Shown here piece after piece: positions 1-12,700 of a stretch of 64,000 nucleotides of DNA. Both the position numbers and the translations under genes were made by a program. Each line of letters opens with the position of its first letter. Within the stretch, counting starts at the first letter, position 1. This DNA is from Syngnathus acus (lineage: Eukaryota; Chordata; Actinopteri; Syngnathiformes; Syngnathidae), in the NCBI RefSeq assembly GCF_901709675.1, contig NC_051087.1:12835384-12899383 (forward strand), given 5' to 3'. A model generated the notes under the pieces. The model did no database searches and had not been told where the DNA came from. It worked only from the letters and a program-made list of their open reading frames with translations.

Positions 1-1041
1 TATAGTTAGTTATTTTCATTTGGGTAGAGGATGTGAATTGAGTGCAAGTGTTGAATGGAGAAGGTGCTGGTAGTGGGCACTCCAGGACCAGTCACCCACA
101 TATGGATTGACTTTACATGTGGGCTGGGCCACGCCATGCTTTCTGCTCACAGCTAATTGGCTGTCGGTCGACTGGGTCTTCGGAGCAGTCACCAATCAAG
201 TCGTAGTGGTCCCCTGTTTTTTTTTTCCACTTTGGCCACTTTGTCACGCCCCCTGGAGAGCTTTATAGGAAAGGCTTGCAGGCCACTTCCAGAGAGTGCC
301 ACCCTCCCTTCCTTGAGACTGGTCTGTCAGTAAACCACAACTCCTAACTTGCCAGCATTTTATTTGAAACGCCAAACCATTTAAATCAAAACTAAGTACA
401 ATTTTGGTAGGTTTTTTCTTAGTTTTTTTTTTTTCCTTAGCAGTGTTTAACATCATTCCATTTGAGTGCATGTTTTTATTTTTCCTCTTTGGAAGGACTC
501 AATCATCTGGTGTGTTCTGTGACCTGTAAGAATAGCATCTCTCTCTTCCACCACCCATCATCACAAAGACCTGAGACGTTCTGTGTAACACCGTTTTGGG
601 TATGTTTCCTATGTCCTGTTCAGATGCGATGTGCCCTAAATGTTGCTTTCATTTACATTATAATGTATGCATGCTTGTTTGCTTCCGTTTGTCTTCAAGT
701 TAGAGCAGCACACATAACTATGCTCTAAATAGCCTTGAGTGATAATACTCTTGAGGCCACATAACTAGAGGGTCTCACCAAAGTGTACAGGCAGTTTGCT
801 TTTTGTGAATTTTATCTCCCAGGGATTATTTCTCACTACTACACTGCTTGGAGTGGGGGATATGTCATTACTAGAATTGCAAATTGTCTTTACTTTTAAT
901 AATATATATATTTTTTTAAATATTTGACCAGTTTTTACGCATCTGATTTGAAAACAAGTTATTTGTCAGTTTGTTTTGTAGCTTTTACTGTATATAATAT
1001 GAGGTGCTCATTCATTTATTTGGGTTGACAGTCATACTGGC

Positions 1042-1102
1042 CCTCCGAAAGAAGCTATGACTACAATGCGGCCCGCAAAAAACATGAGTTTGACACCCCT
1101 GT
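1042..1102 (+). repeat. Fragment of a hAT-like short repeat
   Basis: The core AATGCGGCCCGC followed by ATGAGTTTGACACCCCTG is shared with the copy at 20701-20763. TGAGTTTGACAC is the end that forms an inverted repeat in that copy; only one end is clear here. Confidence 0.45.
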
Positions 1103-1221
1103 ACCAAGGTATCAGAACTGTGTGTCCCAATTCTAAACCAAATTTTTAGACTCGACTAAAAATGTCATGGGCTATATGTATTCCAAATAACTTCATAATA
1201 TCTATTAAGATGGAAAATGTG

Positions 1222-1223
1222 CA

Positions 1224-1269
<46 letters not shown>
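1222..1269. repeat. AT dinucleotide microsatellite
   Basis: About 48 bp of nearly pure TA repeat, broken by one TGTA unit near the start. Confidence 0.9.
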
Positions 1270-1271
<2 letters not shown>

Positions 1272-3651
1272 TTTTTTTTTATTTTGTTTTAGTCTTTATG
1301 AGACAAAACACACAGGTCACATTTCACGGAAGCTTTAACACCAATCAGCCGTTTTTTACTTTTTTTATAATGAGCGCAAGTGATTGTATGGAATTTGGCC
1401 ATAGGTGCTAATAGTGGGAAATTACCTATCCACAAGATCACAGGCGTGATGGAGAAGATAGTGAGCAACAGCGGAAAAGTACTGAGACATGTGGCTAGGG
1501 AGGAAGGTATTCATAGATAGTAATAGCTGGGCATTGCCAAGTCACACGTCTGCACCTGTATCAGAGGACATGGCTTATTTAGACAGAGAGTGTCCTCATG
1601 TCTAAAGTTACTCTAGTTACACTGGCAATAAATAAATGCTCTGCCAGCTGTCTGGCAGCCAAATGTTGCCGAAGGTTGCATTGAGCCCTCTGATGCAACA
1701 ACTTCAAATGTCAATTGGTGAAGTCAAACATGCCGTGTATATCCTGTCAACAATACATGTCTAATTGCGGCTGCTCTGTTGGATAAAATACCCTACATAG
1801 AAATTCCCTAAATTTATAAGCAGTCACTTTTTCTGTATTTAAACCTACCTCAAAACCTTGTTTTATACTGAGGAACGTATCCCCCTGATGCATAATTTTT
1901 GCACTCCAGAAGTTCCAATAAAAAATAATATTCCTAAATTCCTTAATCCATCTAGCCCCTTGGTGGTTGTAACAATGTTAAATTTTATTATTGTCGATCT
2001 GTTACGTTACATGTTCTGTTGAGTGTTTTATGAAGCTGCAGCTGTTGTGAGAGTGTATGTATTAGGAGAGACATTTTCTATTTTGAAAATTATGGGATGG
2101 ATAAAACGGGTGGATTTTGGTTGTTTATTTCTTATTCCACAACTGAAACTTTCACAATCGGACTGCACAGATCATATTATAACAAAGAAAATGTTCGCAT
2201 GACCTTCCTAATGGGATTTTCAAAGATGTTTTGGGGTTGAGGCCAAATGACCATCTTGACCTATTTCACCTGCTGAAATAGCAATCTTTCTCATATTATA
2301 AACGGTTAAAATGACAGATTTGGTATTGTTTAATGATTTAATCAAAACTAAACAATTACAGTACACACAGCCGAAAATGCACTGCACCAAACATGAGCAG
2401 TATAGAAAACATGTCGCTCATTCGAAAAAACAGAAAAGCCACAAAATGATAGCCAAACGGGATCCGATAGCAAGTGAGAGAAAGAAAGTGACAAGGACTC
2501 TACAGATTACAAAAACTTTCAGGCGGCTGCCATACTTCAGTGCTTTGCATTTCCATTTCTGGTGGCCATTTTAAAACATATGTAACATAAAATTGTTTTA
2601 TTTTGGTAAATTAACTGAGAATCTACAAGCATATTTTATAAATACCGAAAGCATATTTTTAAAGTATAGGTTGCACCCCCAGCCAAAATGTGTAAATAGT
2701 GACTTGTCCAAAAATACAGTATGGACAGTATATACAGTATAATACTGAAGGGGGCCTCTTACAAGAGTGATGTGATCAGTGTCTGTCAACAGTACTCGTC
2801 AGATAAGATATAAACACGCAGAGCCAACCCACTATTTGGGGCCAGACTAAGTGAGAGAAATTTACATGTACTGAGATAATACAATAAAGTGTTTGTTACT
2901 GTACTGTATTTGTCACGTGTGTGGCGGCCATTACACGTGCGAGTACGCCCGCTGCACTGAATGTATGCGTCTGGAGTGAGAAATGTTTACTGTATGTCCA
3001 ACTGCAGAAGTGAAAAGAAAAAAAGTTGGCCCAAAGATGAGTAGGCCACTGTTTTTATAATTATACCAAATCAATCATGTTTCCACTAGCTGACATTCAG
3101 AAAAAATATGGATCTTGGGATTTTACAAACATTAACAATGAATGTCTGAGGTGTTGTTGGGGTTTTTTCTAGATGTGTGGTTTACAATACACCATCATGG
3201 TAAAAAAAAAAAAAGAGGGAGGAAGAAACGACTGCTGATATCTCAGCCACCTGACAGCCAGGGTTCCTTGGCTTATAATTTTATTCAACAAACATACTCA
3301 CCGAGACTAAATGTTATGTAGAAACCATTCGAAGCTACATTTTCAAGTAAGACCTTGGCAAACAAATAGTGCCAGCTTTTGCAGCAACACATGCTAACAC
3401 ACTTTGACCTTGCCCTTCATGTCAATGAAACACTTGGAAACTATTTGGTTAAAGACAGTCCTGCATCCCAGTGTCAAACCAGATCCATTTTATTTGATTG
3501 ATTTTATGCATGGATTATTACACTGACAAGGGGGCCTGATTAATGGCCTAAATTCATACTTTCTTTTCCATGTCATTGACCCCGGTTTTGGAGCTTGACT
3601 GTTGTCTCCAGCACAAGTGGGTTCAAGATTAACTTGGCATGCTTTCAGACG

Positions 3652-3721
3652 TACACTACCGTTCAAAAGTTTGGGGTCACAAAATTGTTTGGGTGACCCC
3701 AAACTTTTGAACGGTAGTGTA
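3652..3721. repeat. Perfect 70-nt foldback repeat, copy 1
   Basis: Two 29-nt arms (3652-3680 and 3693-3721) are exact reverse complements, starting TACACTACCGTTCAAAAG, around a 12-nt loop AAAATTGTTTGG. This looks like two joined inverted termini of a TA-flanked DNA element with nothing between them. Confidence 0.85.
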
Positions 3722-3885
3722 TATATTTATTTAGATAATTATTTATAGATTATATATATAATCTTCTGTGTAAAAAATCTTATAATATATATGTATACTT
3801 ATATTCATAGATTATATATAATCTTATACAAATATAAGATATAATTTATAATATTTAATTCATAATATTTTATTATAATAATATT

Positions 3886-3955
3886 TACACTACCATTCAA
3901 AAGTTTGGGGTCACCCAAACAATTTTGTGACCCCAAACCTTTGAACGGTAGTGTA
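3886..3955. repeat. 70-nt foldback repeat, copy 2 (opposite orientation)
   Basis: Same arms as the copy at 3652-3721 with two visible changes (CCATTC for CCGTTC, CCTTTG for CTTTTG). The loop reads CCAAACAATTTT, the reverse complement of the other loop, so this copy is inverted. About 165 bp of very AT-rich sequence separates the two. Confidence 0.85.
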
Positions 3956-5909
3956 TTCACGATTGGCTGGAGGATACAAAAATTACAGTTATCCAATTTA
4001 AATTGAATCCAGACTTAAATGTCTATACACTAGCTAAAGATGCAGGAGTGTATGGGACGGTAAATGAAATGTAACTGAATCACTTTAGATAATTCAGGCA
4101 ATACTTTTCTGTATTGTATTTTAAGAGGACTGTAACAAGTAAATCCAGTCTCACTGAGAAATGGCAGACGATACACAATCACTGTGTGTTAAGAGTGTGT
4201 AAGGGGGGAGATATAAGAGGAGCCCCCCTCCCCCAGCTTCAAAATCAGTCCAATCCCTATGAAGGAATCCAGACATCACCCCAATGTGAAATATCTTGCA
4301 TACAGTCAAGTAGGAGACTCCCCAAAATAACCAGCCATCTACAAACAACTAAATGTGCACTTGTTTGAATTGAGAAAACCACTAATACAAATATCATTTT
4401 CAATATTAAGATTCAACTTCTGAAAACTTTCAGGCAGTTACCACATGTTAGTAAACAAGACGCTCTACAACGTTTTCTCTATCAGGGTTGTTTGTTCTTC
4501 CATTTTAATTCCTCAACTAGTATAAATGAATTTGGGCAACTCAGACAACATTTAATGCAGTAATGATTGATTATGGTGTATTAGCTGTGCACACAGTGGC
4601 TGACAGAAGGATGATTGTGTCATCTGGACTTGCTGTGGGCTGTGTGTTTTAGAAGCTAGTGAAAAATAACAGCATCCTAAGGGAATTCTCCTTCCCCGCC
4701 CCGACGGTATATGTATACACTAGCACTGCTCTTGGACACGCCAGACATAAGTTGTTTTTACTGTGCTTTATGCAGTTGAGATTTAGAAGTGGCAACCATG
4801 TACAGTAAAAAAAAACTTGCACAACGCTGTTTCCACTGTGTACCTCTGCTGTCTGGATCTTAAAAAAAAGAATAATAATTGAGCTCTAAAATCATTTTCG
4901 TCTCCTTTTCCCTTATGAACATAGTGCACTGACTCCCTCTTTACAAAATAGACACACTTCGGCGTCGAGTAGAATTCTCGCATCTCCCAAACCATCACTT
5001 TTCAAAGGGACCAAAAAAAAAAACGATCACAAAGCGTTTGCATCACTTTCGATTGGGTAATCATTTTGTACGCATAACGCACCCACGTAAGGGGCTGACC
5101 AATTGTGTCAATTTGCCAAACAGTATCAAATTGAACAAATGTTGGAGGTTTCCGCCCGACGTTTTGAATTCTGCAATGTGTGCTGTGATAAAAAGCCGCG
5201 CATTGCAGTGCACCCACTTGTAGATCACATGAGCCATATAACCGAGTTTTTGTTGACTTTGGCAACTTTCCCGGTCCGTCGGCCTTTCCTTCTATACCTT
5301 CCACAAAATTACACGCATACACGTATACATACACACATAGTACACATTCCTCTTGGCTTCTATTTTTTATTCCCTGGCCTTGACAAACATTTCCTTTCTA
5401 ACCTGTACTCATTTGCAAGTTAATGTCCATACATTCTTGAGGCAGTTGTAATTTGACTCTGGTCTTACAATGCATTTTTTTTGTACTGAACAGAGGCTCT
5501 GTCTTTTTTTCTCCTGTGTCCTAAAGTAGAGATGTTTTAAAAAATACTTTGTTTTCCAAGGTACTCTGATAGATCACTTAAGTTGTTTGTCCACCGTTTT
5601 GTGAAGTACGGTATTGTGAGACCACCTTTAACTCCCTTGTATTTCCAGCCCGTTTTTAATCTGTCTGCTGTTGCATTTCCTCGTCCGCTCTTTCAAAGAA
5701 AACTATTCGATGTGAATTATTTTAAGGATGTGCTAAAATGTTATGTTAACCAGACCCCATAATTTCTCACCTATCACATTTTGTACCAGGCTAAGACAAA
5801 TATTTTGAAATTTAATGTTGTTTGAGTGGACACGTGCAATTTGTCTTTGTTTTGTGTACGCGGCCGATATTTATACGTCTTTCCTGTTCAACAGAGGCAA
5901 TAGTTAACC

Positions 5910-8900
5910 ATGACTTTAAACGTGCCGGGTCTGGTGGTGATGGCAGCCTTCTACCTGCTGATCCTGGGAACAGGCATTTGGGCTTCCATGCGTTCCAGGA
6001 AGGAGGAGAAAAAATGCAAAGGAGATGGAATGGAGATCACTCTACTTGCTGGACGGAACATTAACTTGCTCGTGGGCGTCTTCACTCTGACAGGTAATAA
6101 AAAGTTGCTGGTTTATCTGTGGGAAGACAACAAATGACAGATATTTAAAAAAATAAAAACTTTCTTTGCAGCCACGTGGGTAGGAGGAGGTTTTATCTTG
6201 GGTATAGCGGAAGCCACATACAATCCAACATTGGGAGCAGTGTGGGCTCTCATGCCAGTGCCTTATGTTGTCACATTTTTCTTGGGTGAGTAGAACTTGT
6301 TTATACTGAAGTCACAAATTGAAAAGTTCTCCCCTTTGTGACAAATGTTTTCTGATTCTTAGCTAGGCCCGATGATAAACGACGCACTTGCACACAAGTG
6401 TAGAAGCTTTGAAATTAATAGCAGCAAGCAGCAGGAAATGCCAGTAAAATCAGATGCTAAATGGAGTGCGTCCTTCTGTGCGTTATGCAACAACAATGCC
6501 CCCCCTATGTAAATGGAACTTGTGCTGTACATTTTTAAGAGAGGGAGGGGGGGGGTGATTTCTAAGCATTTCATTACATGTTGCAATATGATAAAAATTG
6601 TCAGCAAATCAACACAAACGATCTCATATCGCGTTTTGAGGGAAAAAAACTAACAATGTTGTTGTTTTTTATTTATACTAATAAGTATCAATTTCTCCAC
6701 CATCGGCCATCTGACTGCACCAAACTATAAAAGTGTCGCTCTGTTTAAAAATAGGACCAGGAGAAATCAGTTTCGGGTGGTAATATGAGGCAACAGGTGC
6801 AAAGTGATGACTTGAACCAAAGAGACCTCTAATCGCTGAGAGATACACATGCACATAAACATTTGCAACAGGTGATGTGACCTGCTGGGACAATGTCACA
6901 ATAGCTGGCACAATGTGAACGTTATGTGAAATCGGGAAATAAGAGGTGCCATGTGCTGTTCTTGACCGTTATTGGCTACGTTGGACTCCTGTGTTCAGCT
7001 GATAGTATTTTCTTATCTCGAGCAGGGGTCTCCAACTTTTTTGAAACCGAATGCTACTTCTTGGCCTCTGATTAGTGCAGAGGACTGACACACATTTGAA
7101 ACAACAAATCTTTTTGCTATGACTAATAACTGATATGAATTTATGAGAAGACGCTTGTCACGTTATCGACATAATTAGGAAATAGATAAATACTGTATCA
7201 CTAATACATCTCTGTCAATGTACAGTGCAATCTTATTGCTTGTACAAGAAAATCACTGGTGAGTTATTTTGGGAACAGGCCCATGTCCTACTTATGTGAT
7301 CCTTGAGGCCTACCATGTGGGTGACCCCTGATCTAAAGAGAACACTTGTTTTCCTTAACATCCTCACATACTGTCATCATTCTTCTGAACCCCCTCTTTG
7401 TCAATTTCTATTTTTGCGTTCCTCTGAGAAAATTCTAAGCTCTTTCTGTTGCACTAACAGCTTTATTTTGCACCAATGCTTTCCGTTCTATTCCAGGTGG
7501 CTTTTTCTTTGCAAAGCCCATGAGAGAGAACAAGTATGTGACAATGATGGATCCTTTCCAGAAGAAGTATGGGAACTTTATGAGCAATGCTCTGATCCTC
7601 CCTGCACTGGTCGCTGATGTTCTGTGGGTGGCACGCACACTTGTCAGCCTGGGTGAGTTCCTTCATACTGTAGAAGTGCATGTGTGAAGTAATTATGTGG
7701 ACATCTGCCGTGCAGGCTTAAACAAATCCAAGCACACAATGAATAGTGCACTAGAAAAACAACAACTGGACCAAATGATTATTGTCAGTAGTATACATGG
7801 AACTACTGAGGTAAAATCCGTATTGAATTAGGTCATACCATTGATGTAGTGGTAGTCAAATGTCCATGATGGATCCCTGAGTGCTTATTCCTGCACTTGT
7901 TGAAACTATGCCCTCCAGACTAAATTACGAGAATATACACTTGTATGTTAACTTGTGAAGTCCTTCCACTGGTGGGTGGTGAGGGGCCGGGATCCCTCAG
8001 CTGACAGACATACCCAAAATAAGTCAAGGACAGCTACACAATTATAAGGGCATGGCTTTTGTACATGCTCTTGGAGTCTAATGAGAATGCTAAGACACCT
8101 AAATTTATAAACAACACGCATGTCAACACTAATCTCATTACTTGGCAAAAGTTTGGGATCATTTAAAAAAGCCGATATTTATAAAAGAAAAGCGCTTTTA
8201 TAATGGAAGAACTTTGCACATTATCTTGGTGAATAATTTTGGCCAGGACTTTCATTAAATGCTACCCACGAAACAGCAATGTGAATCCTTCCCAATAAAA
8301 TTAGTAACAGGGAAAGTCATTTCAAAATGACAGTTATGTACAGCAACAACGGAACTAACTGAAGAGTGATAATCGGATGTGATGGTCCGGACTGCTTTGT
8401 TACTGCTATTCTGCCAGCTTCTTTGTAGGTAGCGACCATATTTAAACTTCACTGTCAAGTACAATACAAACCTGTGTATAATCCGCACCCCCAAAATCAA
8501 TCTTTAAAACTTTTTTTTTTCTCTGTACCCATGTATAATATGTACTGTAACCTTATAGCTGGTATCCATAACTATGTTTTTTAATGCTCACATAACAGTC
8601 TCACTTTACATTATATGACATGATGGTTTAAAGTTGTCCTCTTTTTCACTGTTTGGATCAAACTCCTCCACTCGCACTTTTCCTGTTTTGAAGAGAGCAG
8701 CAGGAGTGTGTGCGGAGACAAAAAACTGATTGCTTTGTTCTTAATTTGAACATATATGTACACCAGTTGCACACAATTAAACTGTGTTCAACTAACATTA
8801 TATTTGATTATTTATTCAGTTTGTGATGCAATGCCTGAAAAATGCTGCAACACGCTGTCAAAAACAACTTCAAAATGAAAAGCGTACTTTGGCATTGTAT

Positions 8901-9656
8901 TATTTTGTTGGGTAAAGTTTATTTTGAAGTTGGCCTTATCGCATTGGTAGCGTGATGAATAGCATGATTTTTGGTTGCTACCATGCCTAGCTACTGTCTA
9001 CGCACTGGTAAATGTCGAAACAAGGTGGATATATTTGTGTCATATTAACACCCGTGTATAATACTCACCCCCAATTTGGGAATACTTTTTTGGGGGCGTG
9101 CCTATTATGCACAGGATTTTACGGTGTGTTGTTAAACATAAAATGAGCCCAGGATGCATGGAAGGGTGCATAAATGTTTGACTATAATTGCTCTAAATTG
9201 TCCAAGCTGATCTTTTACATTCATGAACGATCAGTTATTTTTGTGAGTGATCCCAAACTTTTTAGGGGCAGCATTGGCAAATGCATTTTAGTACAACTTC
9301 AGTAGCGGTGCTAGGATCTTTGCGAAATACTGCATTGTTTCTTTGAAACAATATTTTGCACTGTAATTCCTGCTGTCATTTCTGTATGCTTTACGTTGCT
9401 GTGTGTGTCTATGTGGGTGTGGATGTAAGTGCAATGATGTGCCGTGCGAATGGGTTTGAGTGTGTATTTCATGTTTTTGCGTGTGTGTTTTAACGCTGTC
9501 TTCTTTTCCAGTGGTATTCTAAAAAGGGGGTTAATCATCGAGCAGCCTGTTGATTGTGAAAGGTGATCAATTATTCAAACCAGTTTGTTTGTATCATGAA
9601 AAACGTTTCTATTTGACTGATTGCTTCAATGCAAATGATATGCCTTTACATAGCTG

Positions 9657-9700
<44 letters not shown>

Positions 9701-12700
9701 TGTGTGTGTGTTTGCGTGCGTGCGTAATGTTTATACATGTAATATCTGTTTGAGTCACCATGGAAGCGCTGTAAACTGTTCACTGACACTCCACAAAAGG
9801 AATGTTCTTGAGACATATGTCCAAAGTAATTAAACCAATTTCATCCCTGGGTAGACACCTCACTCCTCAGTAAAACCTTCTGACATTTGGATGACCGCTA
9901 TGAACAGAACAGAAGTTTGTCAGCAAAAAAATTAAAAACAAAAAAAGCACCAATGGGATCAAAAAGTAAATCAAAAAAATGTAGTCAGGCAAAATTCAAC
10001 CATTTACACCAAGCATCATGCATCTCCTTATTGGGCAGCAGTTCAGTGGAAGAAAGAATTTTGCATTTAAGAAAACATGCTGTCAGTCATCATCCAATAT
10101 CAACAGCCACGGTCAAATTTCCACAGGGAAGGAAATTGGTATCGGCCACGTTTGAAAGTGGTGTGTGTCCTTGTATGTGTGCGTGTTTCTTGCCCCACTC
10201 AGCGTGTCCCTGGGTCGGCAGAGGATCTAAAAACAACATGGGTGTATTTAAGCAACCCTTATTCTCTGGCCTAACCTATGAAGCCAAAGGGCCCCCTGAT
10301 TCTCATTCCACCATCTTTTTTTATCCTAAATGTAGCGCCGTGCTAAAGGCCACAGCTCAACACACAAGGGGGATGCCACGAAAACTGTAAAGCATAGCAA
10401 CCAAGAATACTTGACAATTCAGTCAATGTTACGTCATGGCCAGCCTTGGCTTCGGTAATAAAAGGACTTGCGTGATAAGAACGTATCCAAAGAGATTGAG
10501 TTGACATGTGGCATCAGTATATAGCTTCACTTTCCTTCTTGAATATAAATTCAAGAGTGGACTATGACTGCCAGTAATACAAAATAATGCATTCTGACAT
10601 TCAGTACTATAAAATACAGACAGGCCCTTCCTTCAAGTGAAAAATACTCTTTCCGGAAGAAAACTGCTACCGTTTCGCCTTCAAGATTGTCTAAAAGGCA
10701 TCTAAAAACGAATTATTGGACCTTTTGTTCCATCTTTTGGCATATACCTTACCACCTAATACTTGGATTAAATCAAATAGCGACATCATTGAGACGGGGA
10801 ATTTTTTTAAATAAATAGAGGTGGCGTTTTGGAGTTTCATTTTCTGCCACTCACCACATGTGAATGTGGAGTACAGAGTGACTTACACTGACCCCACCTT
10901 GAACATTTTGGCATTTAAGCGCCGAGTGTGAACTGCCATCAAAGTTACGTAAAGGTTAGTTGGTAAGGGGTCCCGTAGGTACGTTAAGACTAGTATTACT
11001 AATGCAATAAATGGGAAGAGGGTAAACGACGTGGCAGTCAAATAAACATCAAACACCAAGAAGTGAGAAATTGTCTTTTTACAAAAGTGGGATGGGGTGG
11101 GCACGGTAGGGCAGAGGGTGGTAAGTAGCGATAGATGGTGCAGATCTGACACTTCTCTGTTTAAGGACATTGTTGTGGTGTGGCTGCAGGCTGCGGCTGG
11201 GGGGACCCTGGCAAGGTGGGAGAAGAGACAGTAAAGGTAGTGACGTTTTGCTTGCCTTGTTTGAGTAACAAGATTTTCTTTTCTTGTTTTTAAATTCACT
11301 TATTGACATTTACTCATTCTTTACACATGCTGTTTCATTACTTTCGTAAACTTCTGTTTTTTGTTTGTTGATTTTTTTTTTTTAATGATCTGTGTCTATT
11401 GAGGGTTATGGAGTCACAATCAATAGGCTGCTTCTGGTCTTCTGGTTCTGTTTTTAATATCATTGCTTTATGTCCACCTGATTTGTTTAGAGATGTTTAA
11501 TATAATGCTATGCTAGGCAATTGTAATATGTGGTTGTTCTTTTCAGGATATGAATTAAATATGACCAAATAAATATGGCGGCTCGGTGGCGCACTGGCTA
11601 GCACGTCCGCCTCACAGTAAGGAGGGTGCGGGTTCGATTCCACCTCCGGCCCTCCCTGTGTGGAGTTTGCATGTTCTCCCCGGGCCCGCGTGGGTTTTCT
11701 CCGGGCACTCCGGTTTCCTCCCACATCCCCAAAAACATGCTTGGTAGGCCGATTGAGCGCTCCAAATTGCCCCTAGGTGTGAGTGCGTGTGCGGATGGTT
11801 GTTCGTCTCTGTGTGCCCTGCGATTGGCTGGCAACCGGTTCAGGGTGTCCCCCGCCTACTGCCCGATGACAGCTGGGATAGGCTCCAGCAAGCCCGCGAC
11901 CCCCGTGGGGATACGGCGGTACAGAAAATGGATGGATGAAATAAATATGTTAAAAGCTCGTTAAAAGTGGATGCATGTATATGTATGTCTGTGAGAAGGA
12001 GAGAGAACGATTTAAAAGCAAAAGAGGGGTTTAGAACATATTAATAATAATTTAATCCCATCACAAAAATATGTTGCATGTGTCTCCAGTGATGAATGTA
12101 CGTTGCACCATGAACCTGCTTGCCTGGTGCTCATCACAATGCTGTTTTGTTCCAGGTGGAACTATGAGTGTGATCCTTGACCTTTCTTACGGCTACTCCA
12201 TTGTCATCTCTGCCGTCGTTGCCATTGCCTACACGCTCCTGGGAGGGCTTTACTCTGTGGCTTACACAGATGTGATCCAGCTCATTCTCATCTTTATCAG
12301 CCTGGTATGTAAATGCAGAGACGGCTCCAGGACTTTTTTCTCTCCCGGGGTGAAAGGGGGGCTGGACTGATAAATAGAAGGGGCTGTGAAAATCGCAACC
12401 GCCAAGCAACTTTTCTTTCGTTTGCAAATTGAAATAAACAGAAAGAAATAGTGAGAGCTAAACAATGACCAAATATGCGGCGAGAAGCACCACTGATGCA
12501 TGCATTGGTATGGGAGGAGACTTCTTTTCTTCCACAAGGAAATCAAGGGCATGATCAGTTATTTCAGCAATTCTTTGCCATGACTTGCTCTTAATTGAGT
12601 CAAATCGCTTTCAAATGATATTAGGCATTAATCACGGGAGTATTACGGGAGTATTGGCTTGACAGCAGAATATTTGTATTAAAAAAGTGACAGACTTTCC

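Larger units (their letters stand above)
1..5894. other. Upstream intergenic / 5' region of the transporter gene
   Basis: I see no convincing coding exon here. The stretch is AT-rich and holds an AT array, a hAT-like fragment and two palindromic elements, listed separately. The acceptor ending at 5894 implies that a non-coding first exon and the promoter of the transporter lie somewhere in or before this stretch. I could not place them. Confidence 0.6.

Noticed and set aside
9887-10390. 167-codon open frame on the + strand in intron 3 of the transporter
   Set aside because: Low-complexity Lys/Ser start, no family motif, no splice context, and it lies inside a well-supported intron. Probably chance.
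10883-11299. 138-codon open frame on the - strand
   Set aside because: Hydrophobic patches only, no recognisable domain, intronic and antisense.
11598-11964. Overlapping open frames of 78-112 codons
   Set aside because: They read through the SINE; similar frames recur in the copies at 18316 and 60071, so they come from the repeat, not a gene.
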